The notes beneath the pieces are model-generated. The model was not told the DNA's origin and searched no databases. It saw only the letters and a program-made list of their open reading frames with translations. A program made the position numbers and the translations under genes. This document shows, one piece after another, positions 52,937 through 63,087 of a DNA stretch of 64,000 bases; position 1 is the first letter of the stretch; every line of letters begins with the position of its first letter. Source of the DNA: Salipiger marinus (GTDB taxonomy: Bacteria > Pseudomonadota > Alphaproteobacteria > Rhodobacterales > Rhodobacteraceae); NCBI RefSeq assembly GCF_900100085.1, contig NZ_FNEJ01000024.1:1-64000 (forward strand), written 5' to 3'.

Positions 52937-54850
52937 TTGGGCAACGCACGCAACATCGCCTTTTGGGTCGTTCTGTTTCTTCTGATCCTTGCGCTTTTCA
53001 ACCTCTTTTCCGGGGGTGGCAGCACGCTGCAAAGCCGCGAGATCAGTTATTCGGACTTCGTGAAAGCGGTGGATTCGCAATCCGTCAGCACCGTCACCAT
53101 CGACGGCGAGCAAATCCGCTACCGTGGGAACGATGGCAACGACTACGTTACCGTGAAGCCGGAAGATGCCCAGCTGACCGACATGCTGATCGACAAGGGC
53201 GTGACCGTCCGCGCCGAACAGCAGGAACAGTCCGGCTTTCAGGCCTTTCTGCTGAGCCTTCTGCCCTTCCTGCTGCTGATCGGCGTCTGGATCTATTTCA
53301 TGAACCGGATGCAGGGCGGCGGCAAAGGCGGTGCCATGGGCTTTGGCAAATCCAAGGCCAAGCTTCTGACCGAAAAGCATGGCCGCGTGACGTTTGACGA
53401 CGTGGCGGGCATCGACGAGGCCAAGGAAGAGCTGGAAGAGATCGTGGAATTCCTGCGCAACCCGCAGAAGTTCAGCCGCCTTGGCGGCAAGATCCCCAAA
53501 GGCGCGCTGCTGGTTGGCCCTCCGGGCACCGGCAAGACGCTGCTGGCCCGTGCGATCGCGGGCGAGGCGGGTGTGCCGTTCTTCACCATCTCCGGCTCTG
53601 ACTTCGTGGAAATGTTCGTGGGTGTCGGCGCCAGCCGCGTGCGCGACATGTTCGAGCAGGCGAAGAAAAACGCGCCCTGCATCGTGTTCATCGACGAAAT
53701 CGACGCGGTGGGCCGCAACCGGGGCTCCGGTTATGGCGGCGGCAATGACGAGCGCGAGCAGACGCTGAACCAGCTTCTGGTCGAAATGGACGGGTTCGAG
53801 GCCAATGAGGGCGTCATCATCATCGCGGCCACCAACCGCCGCGACGTGCTGGACCCCGCGCTGCTGCGTCCGGGCCGTTTCGACCGGCAGGTCATGGTCG
53901 GCAACCCCGACATCAAGGGCCGCGAAAAGATCCTTGGCGTGCATGCCCGCAAGACCCCGCTGGGGCCGGATGTGGACCTGCGGATCATCGCGCGCGGCAC
54001 CCCCGGGTTTTCGGGCGCCGATCTTGCCAACCTCGTGAACGAGGCCGCGCTGATGGCCGCGCGGGTGGGTCGCCGTTTCGTGACGATGGAAGATTTCGAG
54101 AATGCCAAGGACAAGGTCATGATGGGCGCGGAGCGCCGCAGCATGGTCCTGACCGCCGAGCAGAAGGAAAAGACCGCCTATCACGAGGCCGGGCACGCCG
54201 TGGTCGGCCTGACGCTGCCGCAATGCGATCCGGTCTACAAGGCCACGATCATTCCGCGCGGCGGCGCGCTTGGCATGGTTGTCTCGCTGCCGGAAATCGA
54301 CCGCCTGAACTGGCACAAGTCGGAATGCGAGGAGAAGCTGGCGATGACCATGGCGGGCAAGGCCGCCGAGATCATCAAATACGGCGAACCCAACGTGTCC
54401 AACGGCCCGGCGGGCGACATCCAGCAGGCCAGCGCGCTGGCGCGGGCGATGGTGCTGCGCTGGGGCATGTCCGACAAGGTGGGCAATATCGACTACTCCG
54501 AAGCGCATGAAGGCTATCAGGGCAACACGGCCGGTCTGTCCGTGTCGGCCCATACCAAGGAGCTGATCGAGGACGAGGTGCGCACCCTGATCCAGAACGG
54601 CTATGACCGCGCCTTCCAGATCCTGACCGAGCGCAAGGAAGACTGGGAGCGTCTGGCGCAGGGGCTGCTGGAATACGAGACCCTCACCGGCGAGGAGATC
54701 AAGCGCGTGATGAAGGGCCAGCCGCCGCATGCCTCTGGCAGCACCGGCAGCGATTCCGATGACACGCCCAGCGTCACCGCCATTCCGAAGATGAAGCCCA
54801 AGGCCCGCCCGGCTGGCGAAGGCGGGCTGGAGCCCGAACCTTCGGCATGA
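52937..54850 (+). CDS. ftsH: ATP-dependent zinc metalloprotease FtsH
   Basis: A 637-residue inner-membrane AAA+ protease that degrades membrane and regulatory proteins. It starts with TTG, decided by AGGAGG at 52925-52930 and by the family-typical [16 protein letters not shown]. Two transmembrane segments flank a periplasmic domain. Walker A is GPPGTGKT, Walker B is [11 protein letters not shown], and the arginine-finger region is [10 protein letters not shown]. The zinc motif is HEAGH, with a distal Asp in GPAGDIQQA. The sequence is complete, with the usual low-complexity C-terminus. The stop overlaps the next gene by 4 nt. Confidence 0.97.
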   Translation: MGNARNIAFWVVLFLLILALFNLFSGGGSTLQSREISYSDFVKAVDSQSVSTVTIDGEQIRYRGNDGNDYVTVKPEDAQLTDMLIDKGVTVRAEQQEQSGFQAFLLSLLPFLLLIGVWIYFMNRMQGGGKGGAMGFGKSKAKLLTEKHGRVTFDDVAGIDEAKEELEEIVEFLRNPQKFSRLGGKIPKGALLVGPPGTGKTLLARAIAGEAGVPFFTISGSDFVEMFVGVGASRVRDMFEQAKKNAPCIVFIDEIDAVGRNRGSGYGGGNDEREQTLNQLLVEMDGFEANEGVIIIAATNRRDVLDPALLRPGRFDRQVMVGNPDIKGREKILGVHARKTPLGPDVDLRIIARGTPGFSGADLANLVNEAALMAARVGRRFVTMEDFENAKDKVMMGAERRSMVLTAEQKEKTAYHEAGHAVVGLTLPQCDPVYKATIIPRGGALGMVVSLPEIDRLNWHKSECEEKLAMTMAGKAAEIIKYGEPNVSNGPAGDIQQASALARAMVLRWGMSDKVGNIDYSEAHEGYQGNTAGLSVSAHTKELIEDEVRTLIQNGYDRAFQILTERKEDWERLAQGLLEYETLTGEEIKRVMKGQPPHASGSTGSDSDDTPSVTAIPKMKPKARPAGEGGLEPEPSA

Positions 54851-55650
54851 TGGCTGCCGCTGGCACCCCCGACTGGAACCCCGGAACCTATCACAGGTTC
54901 CGGGGTCTGCGTTTGCGCCCGGCACTGGATCTGCTGCGCAGCCTGCCGCCCCTGCCCGAAGGCGGGGTGGTGGATCTGGGCTGCGGGGCAGGGGATGCGG
55001 GCCCGGCGCTGCGCGCTCTGGGCCGCCCGCTGACCGGCGTGGATCTGAGCCCGGCCATGCTCGACACGGCACGCGACAGCGGCGCCTATGACCGGGTGGA
55101 TCAGGCCGACATGGCCAGCTGGACCCCCGACACGCCGCCCGCGCTGATCTTTTCCAACGCCGCGCTGCACTGGGTGGGCGACCATCCGGCCCTGCTGCCC
55201 CGGCTGGCGGCGACGCTGGCCCCCGGCGGCACGCTGGCGGTGCAGGTGCCGCATCAGAACAACGCGCCGTCGCACCGCATGTGGCTGACGCTGGCGGAGG
55301 AGCATTTCCCGGGCCGCGTCGATCCCGACCGTATTCCCGGCGTGCTGCGCCCCGCCGAATATCACCATCTTTTGGCGCCGCTGGGTCAGCTGACCCTCTG
55401 GGAGACGGAATATTATCAGGAGCTTGCCCCGCAGGCAGAGGGCCATCCGGTGCGCCGCTTCACCGAGGCGACCTTTGCCCGCCCGGTGCTGGAGCCGCTT
55501 GATCCCGAAGAACAGGCGCGGCTGATCGCGGCCTATGAGGCGGTGATGGACTCGGTCTATCCCGCCGATGCGCAGGGCCGCGTGCTGTTTCCGTTCCGGC
55601 GGATGTTCTTCACCCTGACGTTACAGGACTCTTCCGCAAATTCTGCGTGA
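54847..55650 (+). CDS. SAM-dependent methyltransferase, trans-aconitate methyltransferase-like
   Basis: A 267-residue class I methyltransferase coupled to ftsH by an ATGA overlap. The N-terminal [20 protein letters not shown] and the SAM motif [19 protein letters not shown], together with [18 protein letters not shown], resemble trans-aconitate 2-methyltransferase (Tam). It may methylate a carboxylate metabolite such as trans-aconitate; the exact substrate is not certain from sequence. The association with ftsH appears to be positional only. Confidence 0.82.
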   Translation: MMAAAGTPDWNPGTYHRFRGLRLRPALDLLRSLPPLPEGGVVDLGCGAGDAGPALRALGRPLTGVDLSPAMLDTARDSGAYDRVDQADMASWTPDTPPALIFSNAALHWVGDHPALLPRLAATLAPGGTLAVQVPHQNNAPSHRMWLTLAEEHFPGRVDPDRIPGVLRPAEYHHLLAPLGQLTLWETEYYQELAPQAEGHPVRRFTEATFARPVLEPLDPEEQARLIAAYEAVMDSVYPADAQGRVLFPFRRMFFTLTLQDSSANSA

Positions 55651-55723
55651 AGCCGCGCGGGCGGGGTTGGTGCCGGGCCACGCTTTGGCGCAGTCTGCCG
55701 CCAGACCTAGCAAGGAGACTGGT

Positions 55724-56323
55724 ATGCCCGCCCTCAAGCCCACGGATTTTTTTGCCCGCATCACATGGCTGGGGCAGGTGACGGGGACCGGCAAAAGCAT
55801 CCGCTCGGTTCCGGCAGAGGCGCTGGATCTGGATTTCTCCGGCGTGCCTGCCGACCGCCATGCCGGGCTGACGCGGCCCTCCTGTTCGCGCGTCACTTCG
55901 CAGCATCCGCGCGGCACGGAAATCCGCAACGCCCGCCAGATCTCCATGGTCTCCGCCGAGGAGATGGCAGAGATCGCCGCGCGCATGGATCTTGACCGGC
56001 TGGCGCCGGAATGGCTGGGCGCCACGGTCATCGTCGAAGGTCTGCCGGATTTCAGCCATGTGCCGCCCTCGTCGCGGCTGCAGGGGCCGGATGGCGTGAC
56101 GGTGGTGGTGGATATGGAAAACCGCCCCTGTTCGCTGCCCGCGCGCGAGATCGAGGCGGATCATCCCGGCCTTGGCAAGCGGTTCAAAAGCGCGGCACAG
56201 GGGCGGCGCGGCGTCACGGTCTGGGTGGAACGGCCCGGGCGGCTGGCGCTGGGGGACGTGCTGCGCCTGCATATCCCGCATCAGCCGGTCTGGGCCTGTC
56301 TGGACGAGGCGCGGCGCGACTGA
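55724..56323 (+). CDS. MOSC-domain protein
   Basis: A 199-residue single MOSC-domain protein. The ATG at 55724 has an AAGGAG ribosome-binding site. The conserved Cys that binds or transfers sulfur, or coordinates molybdenum cofactor, is in VVDMENRPCSLPAREI, and GKRFKSAAQGRRGVTVWVE is the second family block. Such proteins may take part in sulfur transfer or in reduction of N-hydroxylated compounds. No molybdenum enzyme is near. It is an isolated gene 80 nt upstream of fhs. Confidence 0.86.
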   Translation: MPALKPTDFFARITWLGQVTGTGKSIRSVPAEALDLDFSGVPADRHAGLTRPSCSRVTSQHPRGTEIRNARQISMVSAEEMAEIAARMDLDRLAPEWLGATVIVEGLPDFSHVPPSSRLQGPDGVTVVVDMENRPCSLPAREIEADHPGLGKRFKSAAQGRRGVTVWVERPGRLALGDVLRLHIPHQPVWACLDEARRD

Positions 56324-56402
56324 TCGCGCCCAAACCGCGTGACTTGGCCCCATTGCTGCGGCTATGCACTGGCCCAGACAGACCACAGCCGGAGCCAAGC
56401 CC

Positions 56403-58073
56403 ATGACCAGCGACCTCGACATTGCCCGTGCCGCGAAAAAGCGGCCCATTCAGGAAATCGGCGCGCGGCTGGGGCTGGAGGCGGAGGATCTGATCCCCTA
56501 TGGCCATGACAAGGCCAAGCTTTCCACCGAAACCCTGACCCGGCTGGAGGGCCGCGCGACGGGGCGGCTGATCCTTGTCACCGCGATCAACCCCACCCCG
56601 GCGGGGGAGGGGAAGACCACCACCACCGTCGGGCTGGGCGACGGGCTGCAGGCCATCGGCAAGAAGGCGGCGATCTGCATCCGCGAAGCCTCGCTCGGGC
56701 CGAATTTCGGCATGAAGGGCGGGGCGGCAGGCGGCGGCTTTGCACAGGTCGTGCCCATGGAATCGATGAACCTGCATTTTACCGGGGATTTCCATGCCAT
56801 CACCGCTGCGCATAACCTGCTGGCGGCGATGATCGACAACCACATCCACTGGGGCAACGCGCTGGACATCGACCTGCGCCGGGTGGTCTGGCGCCGGGTG
56901 CTGGACGTGAACGACCGGGCGCTGCGCGATGTGGTCACCGGGCTTGGCGGGCCGCAGAACGGCTTTCCCCGGCAGGGCGGGTTCGACATCACCGTGGCCT
57001 CGGAAATCATGGCCTGCCTTTGTCTTGCGGAATCGCTGGAGGATCTGCAGGCGCGGCTGGGGGCGATGATCGTGGCCTACCGGTCCGACCGCAGCCCGGT
57101 GCTGGCGCGCGACCTGCAGGCGGATGGCGCCATGACCGTGCTGCTCAAGGATGCGCTGCTGCCGAACCTCGTGCAGACGCTGGAACACACCCCCGCCTTC
57201 GTGCATGGCGGGCCCTTCGCCAATATCGCCCATGGCTGCAATTCGGTGATCGCCACCCGCGCCGCGCTGCGGCTGGCCGATTACGTGGTGACCGAGGCAG
57301 GCTTTGGCGCCGATCTGGGGGCGGAGAAGTTTTTCGACATCAAGTGCCGCAAGGCCGGTCTGCACCCCGACTGCGTGGTGCTGGTGGCCACGGTCCGCGC
57401 GCTCAAGATGAATGGCGGCGTGGCGCGTGCCGATCTGGGCGCCGAGGATGTGGCGGCGGTGACGGCAGGCTGCGCCAATCTGGGCCGCCATATCGAAAAC
57501 CTCAAGGGCTTCGGCGTGCCGGTGGTGGTGGCGATCAACCATTTCGCCGGCGATACCGAGGCGGAACTGGCCGCCGTCCGCGATTTTGTCGCCACGCAGG
57601 GGGCGGAGGCGTTTCTCTGCCGTCACTGGGCCGAAGGGTCCGCCGGGATCACCGCGCTGGCAGAGCGCGTGGCGCAGATCGCCGACAGCGGCACCGCAAG
57701 CTTTGCGCCGCTTTATCCCGATGACCTGCCGCTTTGGGACAAGATCGAAACCGTTGCCCGCCGCATCTATCGCGCAGCCGAGGTTCAGGCCGATCCGAAG
57801 ATACACGCACAACTGAAGGAATGGGAGGCGCAGGGCCACGGGGCGCTGCCGGTCTGCATGGCCAAGACGCAGTATTCCTTTTCCACCGATCCGACCAAGC
57901 TTGGCGCGCCCGAAGGCCATGTGGTGCCGGTGCGCGAGGTGCGGCTGTCGGCGGGGGCAGGCTTCGTGGTGGCGATCTGCGGCGACATCATGACCATGCC
58001 GGGCCTGCCGCGGGTGCCTGCGGCGAATTCCATCGGGCTCAATTCTGCGGGCGAGATCGAAGGGCTGTTCTGA
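56403..58073 (+). CDS. fhs: Formate-tetrahydrofolate ligase
   Basis: A 556-residue cytoplasmic enzyme that uses ATP to make 10-formyl-tetrahydrofolate from formate. The P-loop is [35 protein letters not shown] and [20 protein letters not shown] are highly conserved. The ATG at 56403 is the family start. With FolD downstream it gives a C1 route from formate to methylene-THF for biosynthesis, fitting the formate output of the glutathione pathway at the start of the window. Confidence 0.97.
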   Translation: MTSDLDIARAAKKRPIQEIGARLGLEAEDLIPYGHDKAKLSTETLTRLEGRATGRLILVTAINPTPAGEGKTTTTVGLGDGLQAIGKKAAICIREASLGPNFGMKGGAAGGGFAQVVPMESMNLHFTGDFHAITAAHNLLAAMIDNHIHWGNALDIDLRRVVWRRVLDVNDRALRDVVTGLGGPQNGFPRQGGFDITVASEIMACLCLAESLEDLQARLGAMIVAYRSDRSPVLARDLQADGAMTVLLKDALLPNLVQTLEHTPAFVHGGPFANIAHGCNSVIATRAALRLADYVVTEAGFGADLGAEKFFDIKCRKAGLHPDCVVLVATVRALKMNGGVARADLGAEDVAAVTAGCANLGRHIENLKGFGVPVVVAINHFAGDTEAELAAVRDFVATQGAEAFLCRHWAEGSAGITALAERVAQIADSGTASFAPLYPDDLPLWDKIETVARRIYRAAEVQADPKIHAQLKEWEAQGHGALPVCMAKTQYSFSTDPTKLGAPEGHVVPVREVRLSAGAGFVVAICGDIMTMPGLPRVPAANSIGLNSAGEIEGLF

Positions 58074-58142
58074 CCGGCGGCGCGGGCGTTGAACATTCCG
58101 CCGCATCGCGGCATTAGGGGCGCAGCATGACAGGAGGACGGG

Positions 58143-58439
58143 ATGACGGATCCGGCCAGCTTGCGCGACATGACCGAGTTGCGCGCCGAAATCGACGCAA
58201 CGGACAAGGCGCTGGCGGCGCTGCTGGCGCATCGCGCCCGGCTGATCGACCGCGCCGCAGACATCAAGGCGGGCAATGGCCTGCCTGCCCGCATCACGTC
58301 CCGTGTCGACGAGGTGCTGGACAACGCGCGTGCCAATGCCGGTGCCTGCGGGCTGGATCCCGATCTGGCCGCGGATCTCTGGCACCGGCTTGTGGAATGG
58401 TCGATCCGCCGCGAGGAAGCGGCTCTGGGACGGGAGTGA
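58143..58439 (+). CDS. Chorismate mutase (AroQ class)
   Basis: A 98-residue all-helical monofunctional chorismate mutase, which converts chorismate to prephenate for phenylalanine and tyrosine synthesis. The motif [20 protein letters not shown], with following Arg/Lys residues ([14 protein letters not shown]) and [14 protein letters not shown], shows the AroQ fold and active-site Arg/Glu. GGAGG upstream is a strong ribosome-binding site. It sits between fhs and folD, an unexpected place for an aromatic-amino-acid gene. No signal peptide, so the protein is cytoplasmic. Confidence 0.86.
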   Translation: MTDPASLRDMTELRAEIDATDKALAALLAHRARLIDRAADIKAGNGLPARITSRVDEVLDNARANAGACGLDPDLAADLWHRLVEWSIRREEAALGRE

Positions 58440-58443
58440 CGGC

Positions 58444-59337
58444 ATGACGGCAGCGATCATCGACGGCAAGGTCTTTGCGGCGGGCATCCGTGCCCGCGTC
58501 GCAGAGCATGTGACCCGGCTCCGGCAGGAGCATGGCATCACCCCCGGTCTGGCGGTGGTGCTGGTGGGCGAGGATCCCGCCAGTCAGGTCTATGTGCGCA
58601 ACAAGGGCCGCATGACCGTCGAGGCGGGCATGCAGAGCTTTGAGCACCGCCTGTCCGCCGAGACGTCGGAGGCGGATCTGCTGGCGCTGGTGCAGCGGCT
58701 CAATGCCGATCCGGCGGTGCATGGCATTCTGGTGCAGCTGCCGCTGCCGGGCCATATGAACGCCGATCTGGTCATCAACGCCATCGACCCCGCCAAGGAT
58801 GTGGACGGCTTCCACATCTCCAATGTCGGACGTCTTGGCACCGGGCAGAAGGCGATGGTGCCCTGCACGCCGCTGGGCTGCCTGATGCTGCTGCGCGACC
58901 GGCTGGGATCGCTGTCCGGGCTCGACGCGGTGGTGATCGGACGGTCGAACATCGTGGGCAAGCCGATGGCGCAGCTGCTGCTGGGCGACAGCTGCACCGT
59001 CACGCTGGCGCATTCCCGCACCCGCGACCTGCCTCAGGTGGTGCGCCGCGCCGATATCGTGGTGGCGGCGGTGGGCCGTCCCGGCATGGTCACCGGCGAC
59101 TGGCTGAAGCCCGGCGCCACGGTGATCGACGTCGGCATCAACCGGATCGAGACCGCCCCCGGCGAGACCCGGCTGGTCGGCGACTGCGATTTCGACAGCT
59201 GCGCCAAGGTGGCAGGGGCCATCACCCCGGTGCCGGGCGGAGTGGGGCCGATGACCATCGCCTGCCTCTTGGCCAATACCGTCACCGCCTGCTGCCGCGC
59301 GAAGGGGATCCCCGAGCCCGAAGGGCTCACGGCTTAA
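58444..59337 (+). CDS. folD: Bifunctional methylenetetrahydrofolate dehydrogenase/cyclohydrolase FolD
   Basis: A 297-residue cytoplasmic enzyme that interconverts 10-formyl-, methenyl- and methylene-THF with NADP. Signatures are [20 protein letters not shown] with catalytic Lys, [12 protein letters not shown], the Rossmann motif [16 protein letters not shown] and [16 protein letters not shown]. The start is 4 nt after the chorismate mutase stop. The last codons and TAA lie in the first unit of a 25-bp tandem repeat (59316-59374), so the C-terminal tail may vary between strains. Confidence 0.96.
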   Translation: MTAAIIDGKVFAAGIRARVAEHVTRLRQEHGITPGLAVVLVGEDPASQVYVRNKGRMTVEAGMQSFEHRLSAETSEADLLALVQRLNADPAVHGILVQLPLPGHMNADLVINAIDPAKDVDGFHISNVGRLGTGQKAMVPCTPLGCLMLLRDRLGSLSGLDAVVIGRSNIVGKPMAQLLLGDSCTVTLAHSRTRDLPQVVRRADIVVAAVGRPGMVTGDWLKPGATVIDVGINRIETAPGETRLVGDCDFDSCAKVAGAITPVPGGVGPMTIACLLANTVTACCRAKGIPEPEGLTA

Positions 59338-59374
59338 GTCGCCCGAAGGGCTCACGGCCTAAACCGCCCGAAGG
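59316..59374 (+). repeat. 25-bp tandem repeat across the folD stop codon
   Basis: Two 25-nt units (59316-59340 and 59341-59365) share 22 of 25 bases, and a 9-nt partial third unit follows. Each begins GCCCGAAGGGCTCACGGC, and the first contains the folD stop. It looks like a local duplication by replication slippage. Part of each unit (CCCGAAGGG) is nearly palindromic. Confidence 0.8.
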
Positions 59375-59396
59375 CCCCGCCGGACCCGCGCCCGCC

Positions 59397-59816
59397 TCAG
59401 CCCGAGGCGGGCACTGGCACCATCGTCCCCGTCAGCAGCGCGATGTGATGCTCCTGCCCCTCGCGCAGCGCAAAGACATCCGCCGTGACGATGACCAGCC
59501 GCCGCCCCGGCCTCACCACCCGCCCGCGCGCCAGCACCTGCTCGCCGCGTCCGGGCGCCAGCAGGTGGATCTTGATCTCGGAGGTGACGACTTCCATGTC
59601 CTCGGGCAGGACGGTCAGCGCGGCATAGCCCGCCGCCGTATCCCCCAGCGCAAAGCTCAGCGCGGCATGGGCATGGCCCTGCTGCTGCCGGACGCCGGGC
59701 AGGATCGGCGCGGTGATCTCCACGGCGCCGGGGGCGATGGCGGTCAGCCGGGCCTCCAGCGTCGCCATCAGGCTCTGCCGGTCGAAACTGTCGCGGATGC
59801 GCTGTTCAAGATCCAT
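59397..59816 (-). CDS. PaaI-family hotdog thioesterase
   Basis: A 139-residue hotdog-fold acyl-CoA thioesterase. The conserved segment RQQQGHAHAALSFALGDTAA contains the active-site His/Asp region and GHAHAA block of PaaI-like enzymes. The ATG at 59816 is chosen; one at 59831 would add five residues. It may hydrolyse phenylacetyl-CoA-type or medium-chain acyl-CoAs; the substrate is unspecified. It is convergent with folD and lies downstream of pdeM. Confidence 0.85.
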   Translation of the reverse strand: MDLEQRIRDSFDRQSLMATLEARLTAIAPGAVEITAPILPGVRQQQGHAHAALSFALGDTAAGYAALTVLPEDMEVVTSEIKIHLLAPGRGEQVLARGRVVRPGRRLVIVTADVFALREGQEHHIALLTGTMVPVPASG

Positions 59817-59856
59817 GCGCCAGTCATGCACGCCCCGCCCCGCCGCGCAAGCGGGC

Positions 59857-60525
59857 TCAGCGGCGGCGGGGCATGGGCAGGGCCACGGGCTGCGGCCCGG
59901 TCAGGACCGCCACCGCCTCCGGCCCCATCAGCGCGTCCAGCACCGGGCTGTCGCTGCGCAGCCCGCCCGCATAGGCGCCATAGGCGGGCAGGATCAGCCG
60001 CCGCGCATCCATCAGGAAACAGGGGCGGCTCAGCACCCGCCCGCGCAGGACCAGCCGCGCCTTGGGGTGATAATGCCCGGACACCTCGCCCGCCGCCTCA
60101 GGCGTGGCGATATGGCGGAACACCAGTCCGGCCAGCCGCAGCTCTGCCAGATGGGTGCCGCCCAAGGCCACCGGCCCCGGATCGTGGTTGCCCTCGATCC
60201 AGACCCAGTCGCGCCCCGCCTGCAGCCGCGCGATCCACAGCCGTTCGGCCTCGGGCAGCAGGCTCTCCACCCCCGCCGCGTCGAAACTGTCGCCCAGACA
60301 GATCACCCGCCGCGCGCCCGTCGCCTCCAGATCCGCCTCCAGCCGCAGCAGCGTCTCGCGCCCCTCATAGGGCGGCAGCGCGGCGCCACCCACCGCCGCC
60401 AGCCGCGCCGACTTGCCGAAATGCAGATCCGACACCACCAGCAGCCGCTCTGCGGGCCACCACAGCGCCCCCGATCCCAGCGCCTGCAGTGCCGCGCCCC
60501 CAAAAGAAAACCCGTGCCCGTTCAT
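59857..60525 (-). CDS. pdeM: Ligase-associated DNA-damage-response phosphoesterase PdeM
   Basis: A 222-residue calcineurin-like metallophosphoesterase. Metal-ligand motifs are VVSDLHFGKS, CLGDSFDAAG, IEGNHDPG and SGHYHPKARL. The PdeM family is found with a DEXH helicase, an ATP-dependent DNA ligase and an MBL-fold nuclease in a DNA repair set. Here the helicase gene is directly upstream with about 100 nt between them, occupied by repeat copy C. The ligase and MBL nuclease are not in the window. The ATG at 60525 is the family start. Confidence 0.9.
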   Translation of the reverse strand: MNGHGFSFGGAALQALGSGALWWPAERLLVVSDLHFGKSARLAAVGGAALPPYEGRETLLRLEADLEATGARRVICLGDSFDAAGVESLLPEAERLWIARLQAGRDWVWIEGNHDPGPVALGGTHLAELRLAGLVFRHIATPEAAGEVSGHYHPKARLVLRGRVLSRPCFLMDARRLILPAYGAYAGGLRSDSPVLDALMGPEAVAVLTGPQPVALPMPRRR

Positions 60526-60570
60526 GATGCGTTCGATGCCAGACCCGGCGGCGCTCCGCAAGCCCCGCCT

Positions 60571-60626
60571 CTTCTGACCCAAAATATCCCGGGGGAGAGG
60601 CCGCAGGCCGAGGGGGCAGCGCCCCC
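60571..60626. repeat. Dispersed hairpin repeat, copy C
   Basis: CTTCTGACC, then AAAATATCCCGGGGGAG (60571-60597), are followed by GGCC-GCA-GGCC and GGGGGC-AGC-GCCCCC (60612-60626). The last stem base is also the first base of the helicase stop codon complement. It lies between the helicase stop and pdeM start, so it may terminate or split that transcript. Confidence 0.75.
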
Positions 60627-63043
60627 TACACCCCTTCCAGCTGCGCAAGGCCGGAATCCCGCAGCAGCGCCGTCACTTCCTCTTCCAGAAGCCGTGCCTC
60701 GGCGCTGCCGGAAATCGGCACCCGCCCCGGTTCCAGAAACAGCGGGGCCGACAGCGGCGAAATCCGGTCCAGCCGCAGATGATCGATCCGCCCGCCCACC
60801 CGCGCGCACATCTCGCGCAGCCGGGCAAAATCCACCAGCCCGCGCATCGCCTCCTCGCGGGTGATCTGCAGCAGCAGGTGATCGGGGTCATATTTGACCA
60901 GCGTGTCATAAAGGATGTCCGAAGACATGGTGGCCTGCCGCCCGCTCTTGCGCTGGCCGCCCATATTGCGCTCGATCAGCCCCGCGATGGTGGCCGAGGC
61001 GCGGAAGGTCCGCTTCATCACCGCATTGCCCGCAAGCCAGCCGTCCAGCCCCGCCTCAAGCGCTGTCAGGTCGAAAAGCGGCGCGGGGTCATGCACCGCC
61101 TCCAGCCCCCAGATCAGCGTCGCGTAATCCGAGGCGACAAAGCCCATGGGCGCCAGCCCCTGCTCCTCCATGCGCTTGGTCAGCAGCAGCCCCAGCGTCT
61201 GCTGCGCATTGCGCCCGGCAAAACCGTAAACCACCATCTGCTCGCGCCCGTCATGCGGAAAGCTCTCGATCAGCAGCCGGCCCGGCTCGGGCAGGCGCGA
61301 CACCGACCGCTGCAGGTCCAGCCAGTCTGCGGTGTGCTGCGGCAGGCCGCGCCAGTCGCCCGCCTTGAACATCCGCAGGATGCGCTCCGACAGCTGGGTG
61401 GAGGTGGCGAATTTGGTGCCCATGAAGGTGGCGATCTTGGGCTTGCGGCCCGGATCGCGCGTCACCTCCACCACCATCTCGCGCAGCCCTTCATAACGCA
61501 CGATCTGCCCGCCGATCAGAAAGGTGTCGCCCTTGGTCAGCGAGGCGGCAAAGCCTTCCTCGATCTCGCCCAAGGGTGCGCCGCCGCGGCCGCGCCAGCG
61601 CACCTTCAGCGTGTCGGTGTCCTGAATCGTGCCGATGTTCTGCCGGATGCGCTGTGCGGCGCGCGGATCGCGCAGCTGCCACAGCCCGTCGGGGCGCTGC
61701 AGGATGCGCCGCCACTGGTCATAGGCGCGCAGCGCGTAGCCGCCCGTGGCGCAGAACTCCAGACAGGCGTCGAAATCCCCCCGGCTCAGCCCGGCATAGG
61801 CCCCGGCGCTGCGCAGCTCGTCATAAAGCGCGTCCGCGTCAAAAGGCCCGGCGCAGGCGGTGATGAGGATCTGCTGGCAGAGCACGTCGCGCGGCCCGCG
61901 CCCGCGCCCCTCACCATCCAGATCCCGCGCCCGCACCGCCTCCAGCGCCGCCAGACATTCCACCACCTCGAACCGGTTGGCGGGCACCAGCAGCGCCTTT
62001 GACGGCGCGTTGTAGCGGTGATTGGCCCGCCCGATCCGCTGCACCAGCCGCTTGACGTTCTTGGGCGCGCCGACCTGAATCACCAGATCCACATCGCCCC
62101 AGTCGATGCCCAGATCCAGCGAGCCGGTGCAGACGATGGCGCGCAGGTCGCCGCGCACCATGGCCTCCTCCACCCGGGCGCGCTGCGCGCGGTCCAGACT
62201 GCCGTGATGGATGCCGATGGGCAGGGAGTCGTCATTGGCCAGCCACAGCCGGTGGAAAAACAGCTCGGCCTGCGCGCGGGTGTTGTGAAAGATCAGCGTG
62301 GTGCGGTGGCGCTTCACCTGCTCCAGCACCGCCGGAATCGCATGGGCCGCCCCACCCCCGGCCCAGGGCGGCGCGGCCTCGGTCTCCAGCATGGCGATGT
62401 CGGGTTCGGGGCCCGGATCGGCGGTCACGATCTCGCAGGGATCGGGATGCCGCGCCAGCAGCCGGGCGATGGCCTGCGGATCCTCCACCGTGGCCGACAG
62501 CCCGACCCGCCGCAGCCCCGGACACAGGTGCTGCAGCCGCGCCAGCCCCAGCATCAGCTGGTCGCCGCGCTTGCTTTCCGCCAGCGCGTGAATCTCGTCC
62601 ACCACCACCCGGCTCAGCCCGGCAAAGATCCGCGGCGCATCCTCGTAGCTGGTCAGCAGCGCCAGCGATTCCGGCGTGGTCAGCAGGATATGCGGCGGAT
62701 CGGCGCGCTGCCGCCGCTTGACGCTCGAGGAGGTGTCGCCGGTGCGGTCCTCCACCCGGATCGGCAGCCGCGCCTCCTCGATGGGGATCAGCAGATTGCG
62801 CCGGATGTCGCTGGCCAGCGCCTTCAGCGGCGAGACATAAAGCGTGTGCAGCCCGGGCCGCGGATCGCGCGCAAGCTCGGCCAGCGTCGGCAGGAACCCC
62901 GCCAGCGTCTTGCCGCCGCCGGTGGGCGCGATCAGCAGCAGGCAGGGAGCCGCCGCGCGCGCCAGTATGTCGCGCTGATGCGGGTGGATCTGCCAGCCTC
63001 GGGCATCGAACCAGCTTTGAAGGGGGGCAGGCAGCGCGGTCAT
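60626..63043 (-). CDS. Ligase-associated DEXH-box DNA helicase (Lhr-like)
   Basis: An 805-residue superfamily 2 helicase of the type linked to an ATP-dependent ligase and PdeM. Motif I is LIAPTGGGKTLAGFLP, the DEXH box is VVVDEIHALAESKRGDQ, motif III is LSATVEDP, and motif VI is VQRIGRANHR. A large C-terminal region (the Lhr core winged helix and beyond) follows. The start is uncertain between ATGs at 63043 and 63052, neither with a good ribosome-binding site. The gene is flanked on both sides by direct copies of the dispersed repeat (60571 and 63088). The role is processing of damaged DNA ends, inferred from the family. Confidence 0.92.
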   Translation of the reverse strand: MTALPAPLQSWFDARGWQIHPHQRDILARAAAPCLLLIAPTGGGKTLAGFLPTLAELARDPRPGLHTLYVSPLKALASDIRRNLLIPIEEARLPIRVEDRTGDTSSSVKRRQRADPPHILLTTPESLALLTSYEDAPRIFAGLSRVVVDEIHALAESKRGDQLMLGLARLQHLCPGLRRVGLSATVEDPQAIARLLARHPDPCEIVTADPGPEPDIAMLETEAAPPWAGGGAAHAIPAVLEQVKRHRTTLIFHNTRAQAELFFHRLWLANDDSLPIGIHHGSLDRAQRARVEEAMVRGDLRAIVCTGSLDLGIDWGDVDLVIQVGAPKNVKRLVQRIGRANHRYNAPSKALLVPANRFEVVECLAALEAVRARDLDGEGRGRGPRDVLCQQILITACAGPFDADALYDELRSAGAYAGLSRGDFDACLEFCATGGYALRAYDQWRRILQRPDGLWQLRDPRAAQRIRQNIGTIQDTDTLKVRWRGRGGAPLGEIEEGFAASLTKGDTFLIGGQIVRYEGLREMVVEVTRDPGRKPKIATFMGTKFATSTQLSERILRMFKAGDWRGLPQHTADWLDLQRSVSRLPEPGRLLIESFPHDGREQMVVYGFAGRNAQQTLGLLLTKRMEEQGLAPMGFVASDYATLIWGLEAVHDPAPLFDLTALEAGLDGWLAGNAVMKRTFRASATIAGLIERNMGGQRKSGRQATMSSDILYDTLVKYDPDHLLLQITREEAMRGLVDFARLREMCARVGGRIDHLRLDRISPLSAPLFLEPGRVPISGSAEARLLEEEVTALLRDSGLAQLEGV

Positions 63044-63087
63044 CCCCGCCATGTAGGGTGCGCCCCGGCAAAAAGGAATGGCTGCTT

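Noticed and set aside
59316-59374. Tandem repeat as a CRISPR array
   Set aside because: Contiguous units without spacers, only 2.4 copies, and overlapping the folD coding end; no cas genes in the window.
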